NCBI RefSeq assembly: GCF_014652715.1
Contig: NZ_BMZI01000005.1
Coordinates: 300,753 to 364,752, forward strand
Direction: 5' to 3'
Length of the DNA stretch: 64,000 bases
DNA from: Salinicola rhizosphaerae
Lineage (GTDB): Bacteria; Pseudomonadota; Gammaproteobacteria; Pseudomonadales; Halomonadaceae
The notes beneath the pieces were generated by a model. It ran no database searches. It saw nothing but the letters and a program-made list of their open reading frames with translations, and was not told the DNA's origin. Position 1 is the first letter of the stretch. Every line of letters starts with the position of its first letter. Shown here piece after piece: positions 47,800 to 57,141 of this stretch. The translations under genes were made by a program, and so were the position numbers.

Positions 47800-48873
47800 T
47801 CAAATCAGTGTCGGGTGGCAAAACAGCTCACGCAGCACCGCCGTGGCGAAAGCGCCCCTGGGCAGAGTGAACTCGAGCCAGACCGAGCCCGCCTCTGCTG
47901 GCGTCCATGTCGCCTGCTGCAGCATGACACGCAGCGCTCTTCGATTCTGCCGCGTCCCGGTCGCCACGATGCCCTCGCTCAGCACCGGATGCGCATCGGC
48001 AACCGAGCGCTCCCGTTCGGCAACCGCCAGATCGCTCTGGAGCTCGCCGGCGCCCCACATCGGCCCGGTGGGATGAACGTCGCCCGATGCCGCCCGGGCC
48101 AGCGTCTCGACATCGACTGCTGTCACCGAGAACCGGCTCGCGGTTCCCTCCAGGTTGAGCACGTCACCGGGCAGCGGCCGGCCCCAGCTGCCATCCTCGA
48201 CCCTTGCCGCCAGCACGGCATTGAACAGGTAGCTGCGCGCGCTGGAAAGCAGCAGCCCCTGAGGATCTTGCCGCTTGCGCCAACCACGCGCCAGCAGTGA
48301 CAGCGCGCGGTGCAGATTGCGGCCATCCGGGCCGAATCGCTGAGGGCCGAAATAATTGGGCACGCCCGATGCGACCAGCGTCTCCCAACGTTCACGCGTT
48401 TGTGTAGCCTGCGCAGCCTCTCCGGCGATCCGCAGCCGAAAGCGGTTGCCGCGATGTACGCCGCGCTTAAGCTTGCGCGGGTGACGAATCGCCTCCAGGC
48501 AGCGCACGCCGCGTTCGGCAAGATTCGCGTCCCAGCCGTCGGGCAACGCTCTACCCGGCAATGCCAGCGAGAACCACTGGCGGGTCACCGCGTCGCGGTC
48601 CTTGAGACCGCTGAAACCGACATCCCGCGCAGCCACCCCGGCCGACGCTGCCAGAAGCCGTGCGACTTCGGCCGTGTTGATGCCACGCTTCTCGATCCAC
48701 ACCCAGAGATGTTCGCCCGCCCCTTCCGGAGCAAAATCGAACTGCTCCTCGACCTGAAAGTCCTCGGGCGTTAGCCGGTACTCACCGTCTAGCTCGGGCG
48801 GCGCCAAGGCGAACGGCCAGGCCGGGGGCCACGTCACAGGGGCGGACGAAAACGACGAGTCGGCGTCACGCAT
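47800..48873 (-). CDS. truD: tRNA pseudouridine(13) synthase TruD
   Basis: The 357-aa enzyme modifies U13 of tRNA-Glu. The catalytic aspartate is in [16 protein letters not shown] near residue 93, and there are [27 protein letters not shown] and RFGPDGRNL motifs with the TRUD insertion domain in the middle. The ATG at 48873 overlaps the ispF stop by eight bases. The C-terminus is intact. It is part of the ispD-ispF-truD-surE run. Confidence 0.95.
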   Translation of the reverse strand: MRDADSSFSSAPVTWPPAWPFALAPPELDGEYRLTPEDFQVEEQFDFAPEGAGEHLWVWIEKRGINTAEVARLLAASAGVAARDVGFSGLKDRDAVTRQWFSLALPGRALPDGWDANLAERGVRCLEAIRHPRKLKRGVHRGNRFRLRIAGEAAQATQTRERWETLVASGVPNYFGPQRFGPDGRNLHRALSLLARGWRKRQDPQGLLLSSARSYLFNAVLAARVEDGSWGRPLPGDVLNLEGTASRFSVTAVDVETLARAASGDVHPTGPMWGAGELQSDLAVAERERSVADAHPVLSEGIVATGTRQNRRALRVMLQQATWTPAEAGSVWLEFTLPRGAFATAVLRELFCHPTLI

Positions 48874-49363
48874 CCGTGGCCGCTGACGTCGAAATCAGCA
48901 GGACGACCGCCTCGGCGGCGATCCCTTCACCACGACCGGTGAAGCCGAGGCGTTCGGTCGTGGTCGCCTTGACGTTGACATCGCCGAGCGGCGCGCCGAG
49001 ATCGGCCGCAAGGCTCTCGCGCATCGCCGGAACCCAGTCTGCCATCTTCGGCGCTTGCGCCATCACCGTGGCATCGAGGTTGCCGACACGGTAACCGGCA
49101 TCATCGATCAGCTTCACGACATGGCGCAGCAGCTCGCGACTGTCGACGCCGTTCCACTCGGGGTCGGTGTCCGGAAAATGATGGCCAATATCGCCCAGCG
49201 CCACGGCGCCCAGCAGCGCGTCGCTGATCGCATGCAGCAGCACGTCGCCATCCGAGTGGGCGACGAACCCTCGATCGAACGGCAGACGGACGCCGCCGAT
49301 CATCAGATGATCGCCCGGGCCGAAGCGGTGAACGTCAAAGCCGTGGCCGATTCTGATCGTCAT
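48866..49363 (-). CDS. ispF: 2-C-methyl-D-erythritol 2,4-cyclodiphosphate synthase
   Basis: The 165-aa trimeric enzyme cyclises the diphosphate in the MEP isoprenoid pathway. Metal ligands are in [11 protein letters not shown] near residue 4, and there are [47 protein letters not shown] and [25 protein letters not shown]. Length is slightly above average because of a short C-terminal tail. It overlaps the ispD stop by four bases (ATGA). Confidence 0.96.
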   Translation of the reverse strand: MTIRIGHGFDVHRFGPGDHLMIGGVRLPFDRGFVAHSDGDVLLHAISDALLGAVALGDIGHHFPDTDPEWNGVDSRELLRHVVKLIDDAGYRVGNLDATVMAQAPKMADWVPAMRESLAADLGAPLGDVNVKATTTERLGFTGRGEGIAAEAVVLLISTSAATDA

Positions 49364-50109
49364 GCACTGACTCCTCGCTGGGGGAAACTCGTGTCGCTGG
49401 CCGAGGCGGCGCCTGTATCGGTTTGTGCCTGAACGGACAGGATGTTCGCCGCCATCGCCAGATCCTCCGGGTGCGTGATCTTGAGATTATGGCGACTGCC
49501 GCGAACGAGCCTTGGCGAGAGGCCCATGGCCTCGATCGCCGAGGCTTCATCGGTCACCGCCGCCCCGGTCGCCAGCGCCGCATCGAGCGCCTGACGCAGC
49601 AGGTCGAAGCGAAATGCCTGCGGGGTGAGGGCGTGCCAGAGATCGTCACGAGACTCGGTATGACTGACGCGGCCACGTTCGTCGGCGCGCTTCATGGTAT
49701 CCGCTGCGGGGGCCGCCAGCAGGACGCCGATCGCTTCATCGTCGAGCGCCGCGTGGAGCGCCTGCAGATCGGCAACAGGTACGCAGGGCCGGGCGGCATC
49801 GTGTACCAGCACCCAGTCGTCGGCGGCGGCTTCTTCCTCGAGCGCCGTCAGCGCACGACGGACCGTCTCGACCCGCTCCTGCCCGCCATCGACTCGCTGC
49901 CAGCGAGAGAAAGGCACGCAGTCGGCGTCGAACCAGGCGTCGTCTGAATCGAGGCAAAGGCGCAGCTCGGCATCGGGAAACGCCTGATGCAGCCGCTGCA
50001 AGGTCAGCTCGAGGACACTGCGCCCCGCGAGCGGCAGGTACTGTTTGGGTCGGTCTGCCTGCATGCGGCGACCGCGCCCCGCGGCGGGAACGACGAGCCA
50101 GAGCGTCAT
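49360..50109 (-). CDS. ispD: 2-C-methyl-D-erythritol 4-phosphate cytidylyltransferase
   Basis: The 249-aa enzyme joins CTP to methylerythritol phosphate. The nucleotide loop [30 protein letters not shown] lies near residue 8, with [12 protein letters not shown] near 105 and [13 protein letters not shown] near 195. The C-terminus extends about 25 residues beyond the usual end. The ATG at 50109 overlaps the ftsB stop in ATGA; a longer frame to 50172 has no support. Next gene is ispF. Confidence 0.95.
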   Translation of the reverse strand: MTLWLVVPAAGRGRRMQADRPKQYLPLAGRSVLELTLQRLHQAFPDAELRLCLDSDDAWFDADCVPFSRWQRVDGGQERVETVRRALTALEEEAAADDWVLVHDAARPCVPVADLQALHAALDDEAIGVLLAAPAADTMKRADERGRVSHTESRDDLWHALTPQAFRFDLLRQALDAALATGAAVTDEASAIEAMGLSPRLVRGSRHNLKITHPEDLAMAANILSVQAQTDTGAASASDTSFPQRGVSA

Positions 50110-50429
50110 GGTCGAACGACCCCCGTCTGGGCAGCCGGCCCTCGGCGGTCCGTCTCCACGTCCGGTACCCAATAGAACTGTTCGTCGCGGCGAACCATGC
50201 CGATATCGCTACGCGCTCGCTCCTCAATGGCATCCAGCCCGTTCTTGAGATCGACCACCTCGGCGGCCAGACGATCATTACGCGCCTTCAGCGTATCGGT
50301 CGCGCCCTCGAGCGTGTCGGCACGCGCCTGAATGTCATTGAATTCGCGAACACCACTCTCGCCGAACCAGAGCCGGTACTGCATCAGGCCGAGCATGACG
50401 ACCAACACCAGGATGACCCATTTCCACAT
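50106..50429 (-). CDS. ftsB: Cell division protein FtsB
   Basis: The 107-aa bitopic protein has a short cytoplasmic start (MWKW), one helix (VILVLVVMLGLMQYRLWF) and a periplasmic coiled coil (EFNDIQARADTLEGATDTLKARNDRLAAEVVDLKNG), then RARSDIGMVRRDEQFYWV, a well kept FtsB motif. It joins FtsL and FtsQ at the divisome. It leads the run to nlpD-rpoS. Unlike many relatives, no eno gene is directly upstream. A GGACAGCG/CGCTGTCC inverted repeat lies 43-68 bases upstream. Confidence 0.94.
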   Translation of the reverse strand: MWKWVILVLVVMLGLMQYRLWFGESGVREFNDIQARADTLEGATDTLKARNDRLAAEVVDLKNGLDAIEERARSDIGMVRRDEQFYWVPDVETDRRGPAAQTGVVRP

Positions 50430-50659
50430 TGCAGCTCACTTCCGGTCGGCAAATGACTCAGGGGCGAAGATGGACAGCGTTGCCGAGGCCGCTGTCCGGT
50501 AATCTGCCAGGTCTGGCGCTCTCCTGCGCCGGACGCCGGCCATTATGCCATCATCACCGCTGCCGGCCCACCGCCGGGGCGGAAACGGCGCCGTATCCGG
50601 ACGGGTGCCTCCGACGTACAAACTCGCATTTTTCGTGCCCCGAACCGAACGGGAGACGA

Positions 50660-51217
50660 TCACGCAGAACCGAAGTAACGCTCTCGCTCCTTTTCGCCGA
50701 TCTCGCTTGAGTGAAGTTCAAAGCGATCCCGACGGCGATCATCGAAGAAGTGGCGCAAGGTGCGTTCGATCGTCGGAAATGCCAGCGCATCCCAGGGAAT
50801 GTCGGCTTCATCGAACAATTCGACGTCGAGGCTCTCCGGGCCAGCGGCGTAGCCGCCTTGGAGGGTGCCACGAAAAATCATGTAGACCTGGTTGATGTGG
50901 GTCAGACTGATCATCGTATAGAGCGACGGTGACTCGACGACCGCGCATGCCTCCTCACGCGTCTCGCGCAGTGCCGCCTGCTCGACGGTTTCACCGTTCT
51001 CCATGAAGCCCGCAGGCAGCGTCCAATAGCCTAGGCGTGGCGCGATCGCCCGCCGACACAGCAATACCTGCTTGCCGGCGACCGGCAGCGTCCCGGCGAT
51101 GATCCGCGGGTTCTGATAATGAATGGCGCCGCAGGCGTCGCAGAGATACCGTGGACGATCGTCGCCATCCGGAATCGCAAAACGTACGGTATGGCCGCAG
51201 TGGCTACAGTAGTTCAT
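50660..51217 (-). CDS. NUDIX hydrolase with N-terminal zinc ribbon
   Basis: The 185-aa protein has CSHC near residue 4 and CDAC near 26, a zinc ribbon, followed by a NUDIX domain whose box runs from GFMENGETVEQAALRETREE onward and keeps the glutamates. Family members hydrolyse dinucleotide or nucleotide-sugar pyrophosphates; NAD(H)-related NudC-like activity is possible but unproven. The ATG at 51217 is reasonable by position (TGAGGCC upstream). It diverges from the second NUDIX gene. Confidence 0.85.
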   Translation of the reverse strand: MNYCSHCGHTVRFAIPDGDDRPRYLCDACGAIHYQNPRIIAGTLPVAGKQVLLCRRAIAPRLGYWTLPAGFMENGETVEQAALRETREEACAVVESPSLYTMISLTHINQVYMIFRGTLQGGYAAGPESLDVELFDEADIPWDALAFPTIERTLRHFFDDRRRDRFELHSSEIGEKERERYFGSA

Positions 51218-51355
51218 CGAATACCGGCCTCAGGGTTGAACAAAGACAGTGAATACGACCACGGTCGACAACGATACCAGACATGGCCGAGCGCGCAGCG
51301 GACAGGGCGCAGCGCAGCGCTGGCATGGCCGAAAGGGGACTGGCCCGTATAGAGA

Positions 51356-52012
51356 ATGACGAGCATGTTAGAGAACCTTCGCGAGCGCCTGCAAGCGCAC
51401 CGAGCGACCCGTCTGGACGAGTCGCTGGCGCAGGCTGCCGTGCTGATACCGATCGTCGACCGGCGCGAGCCCACCATTCTGCTGACGCAGCGTACCCGTC
51501 ATCTCAAGCAGCACGCCGGCCAGGTTGCCTTTCCCGGTGGCAAGCGCGAAGTCGAGGATACCGATCTGCTGCAGACCGCGCTGCGTGAATCCGAGGAGGA
51601 GATAGCGCTACAAGCCAGCGATGTCACCGTTCTCGGCCGCTTGAGCGACGTGATCTCGCTGCATGGCATGCGCGTAACGCCTTTCGTCGGCGTCATCGCC
51701 CCGGACCTGCCGCTTCACGCCGAGCCGGGAGAGATCGACGCGATCTTCGAAGTCCCGCTGGATCACCTGCTCGCCGACCGTCGGACGCATACCGACGTCA
51801 TCGAAGTTGACGGCAAGCCGATCTACGTACCGAGCTATACGATAGAGGAACGTGTCCTCTGGGGTCTTTCCGCGATGATGCTCGTCGAGTTACTGGCCGT
51901 TGGCTTCCAGCGTCCTTTATCGCTGACGCAGGCACCAGCGGATGGCGAGCTGCGCTATCATCCGCAGCGGCGCCGTCGTTCGCGACCGCTGACGATGGAT
52001 CGATCCCGCTGA
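51356..52012 (+). CDS. CoA pyrophosphatase-like NUDIX hydrolase (NudL type)
   Basis: The 218-aa protein has the NudL pattern: TILLTQRTRHLKQHAGQVAFPGGKREVEDTDLLQTALRESEEEIAL, in which LLTQRT..L..H.GQVAFPGGK precedes the NUDIX box. Such enzymes cleave CoA and oxidised CoA to phosphopantetheine and 3',5'-ADP. Two in-frame ATGs at 51356 and 51365 are equally weak. The C-terminus is Arg-rich. It diverges from the other NUDIX gene and is followed 65 bases later by the oxygenase. Confidence 0.87.
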   Translation: MTSMLENLRERLQAHRATRLDESLAQAAVLIPIVDRREPTILLTQRTRHLKQHAGQVAFPGGKREVEDTDLLQTALRESEEEIALQASDVTVLGRLSDVISLHGMRVTPFVGVIAPDLPLHAEPGEIDAIFEVPLDHLLADRRTHTDVIEVDGKPIYVPSYTIEERVLWGLSAMMLVELLAVGFQRPLSLTQAPADGELRYHPQRRRRSRPLTMDRSR

Positions 52013-52077
52013 CGACCGGCGTCCTGCGCCATGACCTCACAAGATCATGACCTCACCTCATGCCAAGAGAGTTCACC

Positions 52078-52743
52078 ATGACGCCCACGGACTCGCTCGA
52101 GACCCACCGCGATGAAAGCCAGCTCTCTGCACTGATCGACGGGCTGGTGGCACGCGGCTGGTACGCCGGCACCGGCTTCATCGATGCAGGCCTGTGTCGT
52201 GAACTCCACGCCGACCTCGCGGGGCTGCGCGCTCGCGATGCGCTGCAGGAGGCCGCCATCGGCCGTGGAGACGAGCGCACGCTGCGGCGCGACATTCGCG
52301 GCGATGCCATCCATTGGCTCGACCGCGAAAGTCTGGCGCAGCGCCGCTACCTGGCGCTGATGGCCGAGCTGCAGCAGCAGATCAACGTTGCGCTCTATCT
52401 GGGGCTGTTCGAGTTCGAAGCGCATTTCGCGCATTACCCTCCCGGCGCCTTCTACCGCAAGCATTACGACAGTTTTCGCGGCCGCGCCAACCGGGTGATT
52501 TCGACCGTGCTCTATCTCAACGAGGCGTGGCCCGCCGATGGGGGCGGCGAAATGGCGCTGTTCGACGAGGTGGAGACCGAGCGCGAGGTAGCCAGAATCG
52601 CCCCCGAAGCCGGTACCTTCGCCTGCTTTCTCTCCGACCGCATTCCGCATGAGGTGCTGCCGACTCGCCAACCGCGCGTCAGCATTGCCGGCTGGTTCCG
52701 CCGCAACGCCTCGCTGGGTGGCGTGGTCGATCCCGCGCGCTGA
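52078..52743 (+). CDS. 2-oxoglutarate/Fe(II)-dependent oxygenase (prolyl-4-hydroxylase-like)
   Basis: The 221-aa protein has the cupin-type double-stranded helix motif: iron ligands HYD in YRKHYDSFRG near residue 128, a second His in SDRIPHEVLP near 190 and the 2-oxoglutarate Arg in PRVSIAGWFR. The PPGAFYRKHYD and ALFDE wording fits prolyl-4-hydroxylase-type oxygenases of bacteria. Target is unknown. The ATG at 52078, with AGAG upstream, was preferred over 52060. It is followed by a convergent MFS gene. Confidence 0.85.
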   Translation: MTPTDSLETHRDESQLSALIDGLVARGWYAGTGFIDAGLCRELHADLAGLRARDALQEAAIGRGDERTLRRDIRGDAIHWLDRESLAQRRYLALMAELQQQINVALYLGLFEFEAHFAHYPPGAFYRKHYDSFRGRANRVISTVLYLNEAWPADGGGEMALFDEVETEREVARIAPEAGTFACFLSDRIPHEVLPTRQPRVSIAGWFRRNASLGGVVDPAR

Positions 52744-52795
52744 TGGCCATCAGAGGGCGAACGAGCGCGCACTCGTCTCGCCATCTGTCCGCTCG

Positions 52796-54136
52796 TCACT
52801 CTCTACCGACGTTCTCGCCGACGTTCTCGCCGACGGTCTCCGGCATGGCCGTCTCGACTTCCGGCACCACCTGCGAGAGATCCTCCTGGTGTTCGTGCTC
52901 GATGGCGCCCAGCACCAGCGCCTCGGTGACGCTCAGCTCGGCACCGACCACCGACTGCTGCGGATTGGAGGTGAACGGTGCCACCGGCACCGGCGCCGGA
53001 CGACGGCTGCGACGCCAGACGAAGAACGCGACCAGAACCACGCCAAGCCCCGTCAGCGCCATGAAGAGCCCCCTGTCGCCAACGTGGGTCATCAGCGGCG
53101 TGATCAACGGTGGGCTCAGCGTTGCACCGAGCGCATTGATCAGCAGCAGACCCTGGCTCATGCGCACCAGCGCGCCCGCCGGTGCTCTGTCGGCGGCATG
53201 GCTGACAGCGACCGGATAGAGCGCGAATACCCCGCCGCCGATCAGAAACAGCACGCCTGCCATCAACGCCGGCTGCGTTGGTATCGTCATCATCACCAGA
53301 CACAGTGCCGCCATGATGGCGCCGATCAGAATGAGGACAATCTGGCGATCGTGACGGTCCGACCAGCGTCCGATCGGATACTGCAGCAGCATGCCGCCGA
53401 GGATCACCACCGCCATCATTTCGCCGATACGCTGGACGTCCAGACCGCTGCGCTGCAAATAGAGCGGCAGCAGGCTGTAGACCGCCGACACCACCAATCC
53501 CGACCCGAAACAGCCCATCACGCCGGTCGGCGTCACCGTGATCAAGCGCCACGGCGACAATGGCTCGGCCTGTTCGAGCAGGGGCGAAACGCGCGGGATC
53601 ATGCCCAGCGGCAGTACCGAGAGCGAGGCCAGCATGGCGATGATCATGAAGGGCTGATTGGGCCCGGCGTGATCGGCCACTCCCAGCAGAAGCTGCCCGA
53701 TCACACCGGCGCCGTAGAGCGAGATCATGTAGAGCGCCAGCAGCCGACCGCGAACGCGGGTATCGGCCGCCGTCAGCAGCCAGCTTTCGATGACCAGATA
53801 GACACCCAGCGTTGCCCAGCCACCGATCATGCGCAGCGTGAACCACAGCCCGGCATTGAGCCAGAGCCCCTGCAGCAGCACCGTGACCGCGACAAGGGAG
53901 GCGAAACAGGCATAGGCGCGAATATGGCCGATACGCAGCAGCAGACGGTCGTTGAACAAGGCGCCGATCGCCAGGCCGATGTAGTACGCCGCCGACACCC
54001 AGCCGATCGTCGTGACCGACTCACCGGCCGCGTCGAGCCGCAGCGTGATGAGAGAGGCCAGAAAGCCGTTGCCGATTCCCAGAATGAAAAGACCGAGGAG
54101 CGGCGCTAGCGCCATGGAGAGCAACTGGCGAGACAT
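52796..54136 (-). CDS. MFS transporter, YcaD-like
   Basis: The 446-aa protein has 12 helices. GWVSAAYYIGLAIGALFNDRLLLRIGH near residue 45 and YPIGRWSDRHDRQIVL in the second half are MFS loops, and IGGWATLGVYLVIESWLLTAADTRVRGRLLALYM is typical of the YcaD/YfkF group. Substrate is unknown. The start at 54136 is supported by GAGG at a slightly long distance. The C-terminus is an acidic tail ending in GENVGENVGRE, coded by a tandem 12-base repeat (GACGTTCTCGCC), which looks like local expansion. Confidence 0.83.
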   Translation of the reverse strand: MSRQLLSMALAPLLGLFILGIGNGFLASLITLRLDAAGESVTTIGWVSAAYYIGLAIGALFNDRLLLRIGHIRAYACFASLVAVTVLLQGLWLNAGLWFTLRMIGGWATLGVYLVIESWLLTAADTRVRGRLLALYMISLYGAGVIGQLLLGVADHAGPNQPFMIIAMLASLSVLPLGMIPRVSPLLEQAEPLSPWRLITVTPTGVMGCFGSGLVVSAVYSLLPLYLQRSGLDVQRIGEMMAVVILGGMLLQYPIGRWSDRHDRQIVLILIGAIMAALCLVMMTIPTQPALMAGVLFLIGGGVFALYPVAVSHAADRAPAGALVRMSQGLLLINALGATLSPPLITPLMTHVGDRGLFMALTGLGVVLVAFFVWRRSRRPAPVPVAPFTSNPQQSVVGAELSVTEALVLGAIEHEHQEDLSQVVPEVETAMPETVGENVGENVGRE

Positions 54137-54536
54137 GATAGTGACGACCTCGAAACATCGACGCGGGTGCGCCGAAGGCAAACTGACGGAAAGTCTGAAA
54201 AGGAGAGACGCATCCTCGACTCACCGGCCGGCGCTCGAGGCGAGCGAACTATACTCTCGCCCTTGCGCCAAAAGAAGCCAATAAACACGAGGAAAACAGG
54301 CTTTTGCGCCGTTTTGGATACCTCCTCTGTCGATGCATCAAACCAGGTTATCGAAGTCGACAGCGAGCAGAATCACCAGCCATGCTCGACGCGTGGCACC
54401 CGCCGACGGCCGAAAGGCGTCAATGGCCAATCAATGGCGAAAGCATCGCGACAGATCACGCCAGATCATGTCAGACGAGTGCCTGATCCTTTAGCGTGCT
54501 AGCATCCGTCGCTCTCCCCTGCTCTTGCGGAACGCC
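54137..54536. other. Divergent intergenic region between two MFS genes
   Basis: About 400 bases with no supported gene. The frames present (about 110 codons on the plus strand) have poor codon use and no ribosome site. No strong hairpin or repeat was seen except a CAATGGCC/CAATGGCG direct repeat near 54421 and 54433. Promoters for both carriers must be here. Confidence 0.4.
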
Positions 54537-55820
54537 ATGCACACCGTCACCCCCGACAGCCCGGTCTATCGCCAGCCGGGGTTCGTCTCCTTCCTCGTCT
54601 CGCGGCTGTGCGCCGTTTTCGCCACTCAGATTCAGGCCATCGTCGTGGCCTGGCAGGTCTACGCCATCACTCATGACCCGCTCACGCTCGGCTACGTCGG
54701 TCTTGCGCAGTTCCTGCCGATGGTCGTGCTACTGCTGCCGGCCGGGGATGTCGTCGACCGCTTCGATCGCAAGCGAATCCTGCAGCTGAGCTGGGGCGTT
54801 CAGGCGCTCTGCAGTGCGCTCTTCGTCCTGCTCTCGTACGACAAGCCCGACTCTGCCATCCCCTTCTACGGCGTACTGGTGCTGTTCGGCGCCGCCCGCG
54901 CCTTTACCGGCCCGGCGCTCTCCAGCCTGCTGCCGCAGATCGTGCCGCGAGCACAGTTGGGCAAGGCGATCGCGTTGAACTCATCGATCATGGAGATCGC
55001 CACCATCGGCGGGCCCATGCTCGGCGGTCTGCTCTACACCTTCGGCCCTACGCTCACCTACAGCGTCAACCTCGGCGCCTTTCTGTTGGCGCAGATCGCG
55101 CTCTTGAGCGTCCCAGTCCGCTACGCCTTTCAGCGCACGGCACGTGACGACACCGCCTGGCAGCGCTTTACTGCCGGTGTTCATTACATCCGCAGCAAAC
55201 CGGTCATCCTCGGCGTGATCTCGCTCGACCTCTTCGCGGTGCTGTTCGGCGGCATCATCGCGCTGCTGCCGGTCTACGCTCACGAGATTCTTCACGTTGG
55301 CCCCCAAGGACTCGGCGCCCTGCGCAGTGCCATGGCCGTCGGCGCCTTTGCCATGGGCCTGTACCTTGGGCTTCGCGCCATCAAGCGTCACGCGGGGCTC
55401 GTCATGTTCGCGGCCGTTGCCCTGTTCGGCGCCGCCAACCTGGTCTTCGCGCTGTCGCACTGGTTCTGGATTTCGATGACCGCGCTATTCGTCGCGGGTG
55501 CGGCCGACATGATCAGCATGTATGTCCGCCAGACCCTGCTGCAGCTCGCGACGCCCGACGAGATGCGCGGCCGGGTCAACGCCGTCAACATGCTGTTCAT
55601 CGGTGCCTCCAATGAACTTGGCGAATTCGAATCCGGCATCACCGCCTCCTGGTTCGGCACCGTACCGGCCGCGGTCATCGGCTCGCTCGGTACCCTGGGC
55701 ATTGTCGGACTCTGGGCATGGGCCTTCCCGGTACTGCGTCGCGCCGACCGTCTGGATGACATCGAGGAAGAGCCGGTGGGTCTGACCGATGGCGGCGAAG
55801 TGTCCGGCAAGGCGGGCTGA
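54537..55820 (+). CDS. MFS transporter of the DHA3/EntS type
   Basis: The 427-aa protein has 12 helices with the DHA3 signature DVVDRFDRKRILQLSWGVQ and LFGAARAFTGPALSSLLPQIVPRAQLGKAIALNSSIMEIATIGGPMLGG. ATPDEMRGRVNAVNMLFIGASNELGEFESG is the characteristic second-half segment, as in enterobactin exporter EntS and bacillibactin-type carriers. No siderophore gene is near, so the cargo is open. The ATG at 54537 was preferred over an upstream TTG at 54525. It converges on the RpiR gene. Confidence 0.85.
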   Translation: MHTVTPDSPVYRQPGFVSFLVSRLCAVFATQIQAIVVAWQVYAITHDPLTLGYVGLAQFLPMVVLLLPAGDVVDRFDRKRILQLSWGVQALCSALFVLLSYDKPDSAIPFYGVLVLFGAARAFTGPALSSLLPQIVPRAQLGKAIALNSSIMEIATIGGPMLGGLLYTFGPTLTYSVNLGAFLLAQIALLSVPVRYAFQRTARDDTAWQRFTAGVHYIRSKPVILGVISLDLFAVLFGGIIALLPVYAHEILHVGPQGLGALRSAMAVGAFAMGLYLGLRAIKRHAGLVMFAAVALFGAANLVFALSHWFWISMTALFVAGAADMISMYVRQTLLQLATPDEMRGRVNAVNMLFIGASNELGEFESGITASWFGTVPAAVIGSLGTLGIVGLWAWAFPVLRRADRLDDIEEEPVGLTDGGEVSGKAG

Positions 55821-55883
55821 ATCGAACCTGGTGCGGCGGCGATGTCGCCTCACGCTCCGAGGAGGCGCCATCAGATAAAGCCC

Positions 55884-55911
55884 CACACCGACAATCGTTT
55901 GCCTCGGTGTG
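55884..55911. terminator. Bidirectional hairpin between convergent MFS and RpiR genes
   Basis: CACACCGA/TCGGTGTG with a 12-base loop lies between the two stop codons. It can form on either strand; no long T run is present. Confidence 0.55.
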
Positions 55912-55943
55912 CGGAAGCCTCCTGCCCGGCTCGTTTCGAACAA

Positions 55944-56828
55944 TCAGCTGCCCTTGGGCGCCACCCAGTAGGCGTTGTTCTCTTGGCGTAGCGTCTCATA
56001 CGACTGGATCCGCCCCTGCGCGGCTTCCCCCCCTTGCGCCACCAGCATGGCCAGCAGCGTCTCGATCACCGCCATCATGCCGGCGTAACAGCCGAAATGA
56101 TGGGTGGAGAGCACGGAGGCGACCAGCGTCTCGTCGGCACGGAAGTCCGGCGACACGATCTCGCTATCTGAGATCAGTACCAGCTTGAGCCCTTTCCGCC
56201 GGGCGAACTGACACGCCTCGATGGTCTCCCGCGAGTAGGGCGTCAGCGTAATCGCGATCATCACGTCTCCCTCTCGGGCCGTGTGCAGATCATCGATGGC
56301 GCTATTCATATGGCGGGGAATCAGCTGTAGCGACGGTAGGGCCATGCGCCCTACGTAATGCAGATAGAATGCCATGGCGTAGCTGGCGCGAACGGCGGTC
56401 AGGTAGACAGCTTCAGCATTCAGCAGCAGATCAATCACCCGCTGCAGCCGCGCCGGATCGAGATGCTCGAGCGAGCGCTGGACGATCGACAGCGTATTGC
56501 GCGACGCCTCGGCCTGAATGCGACCGAGTCCGCCGGCCTCCTCGAGGCTTTCCATCCATAGCGGCTGATCACCACCGGTGGTCGACACCAGCGCGTGACG
56601 GAACGGCTCACGCAGCTCATCGAAGGTCGAAAACCCCATGCGTTCCGCTAGGCGAATCAGCGTATAGGTGCTCACTCCGGCCTTACGCGCCGTCTCGCGC
56701 ACCGGGTCGAGCCCGAAATCCGAGGGATGATCGATGATGTACTTGGCCACGCTACCAAGCCCTCGCGGTAAGTCAGGAATGGCCGTTTTGAGATTGGACA
56801 GAACTCGATTCTTCAACGCGGGATCCAT
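55944..56828 (-). CDS. RpiR-family transcriptional regulator
   Basis: The 294-aa protein has an N-terminal HTH_6 domain (TARKAGVSTYTLIRLAERMGFSTFDELREPF near residues 48-78) and a C-terminal SIS domain (AVYLTAVRASYAMAFYLHYVGR, DVMIAITLTPYSRETIEACQFARRKGLKLVLISDS). SIS domains usually sense phosphosugars; in such clusters they can also control amino-acid or amide catabolism. It is divergent from the aminotransferase gene and probably controls it. The ATG at 56828 was preferred to a GTG at 56864. Ribosome-site spacing is not ideal, so the start is uncertain. Confidence 0.85.
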   Translation of the reverse strand: MDPALKNRVLSNLKTAIPDLPRGLGSVAKYIIDHPSDFGLDPVRETARKAGVSTYTLIRLAERMGFSTFDELREPFRHALVSTTGGDQPLWMESLEEAGGLGRIQAEASRNTLSIVQRSLEHLDPARLQRVIDLLLNAEAVYLTAVRASYAMAFYLHYVGRMALPSLQLIPRHMNSAIDDLHTAREGDVMIAITLTPYSRETIEACQFARRKGLKLVLISDSEIVSPDFRADETLVASVLSTHHFGCYAGMMAVIETLLAMLVAQGGEAAQGRIQSYETLRQENNAYWVAPKGS

Positions 56829-57141
56829 GCTCTTCGAACGCTCCTCTCCGTATTCATTAATCACAACTCAAAAATCACCATCCATAAATTACAGACGTTA
56901 TTTTTCTAAATTGTTGACTATTTTTGTACCGGACGCAAAATGCGTTCCGAGCCACTCACGGCAATTTCTCGACGAGTTTCCTCAGGTATCGATTCATGGC
57001 TGACGCTTCGCTCTTTCATAGGTCCATCGGCATCGCCCGGCAATTCTTCGACGCCACCGTCACGATCGACCTGGCCGACCAGCCGCCCCGCGTACAGGAC
57101 ACCTTTCCCGCTTCGGATACTCGTCAAGAGAGGAAACCGTC
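56829..57141. other. AT-rich divergent promoter region of the aminotransferase
   Basis: The 313-base gap contains the most AT-rich stretch nearby (56855-56925), with TTGACT at 56914 and possible minus-strand -10 boxes (TAATTT). A short open frame at 56997-57145 (49 codons) has no clear support and overlaps the aminotransferase start. RpiR control of both directions from here is likely. Confidence 0.45.

Noticed and set aside
52649-54109. 486-codon plus-strand frame over the YcaD-like carrier
   Set aside because: Arg/Gln/His-rich translation with no fold; the minus strand is a clear 12-helix protein.
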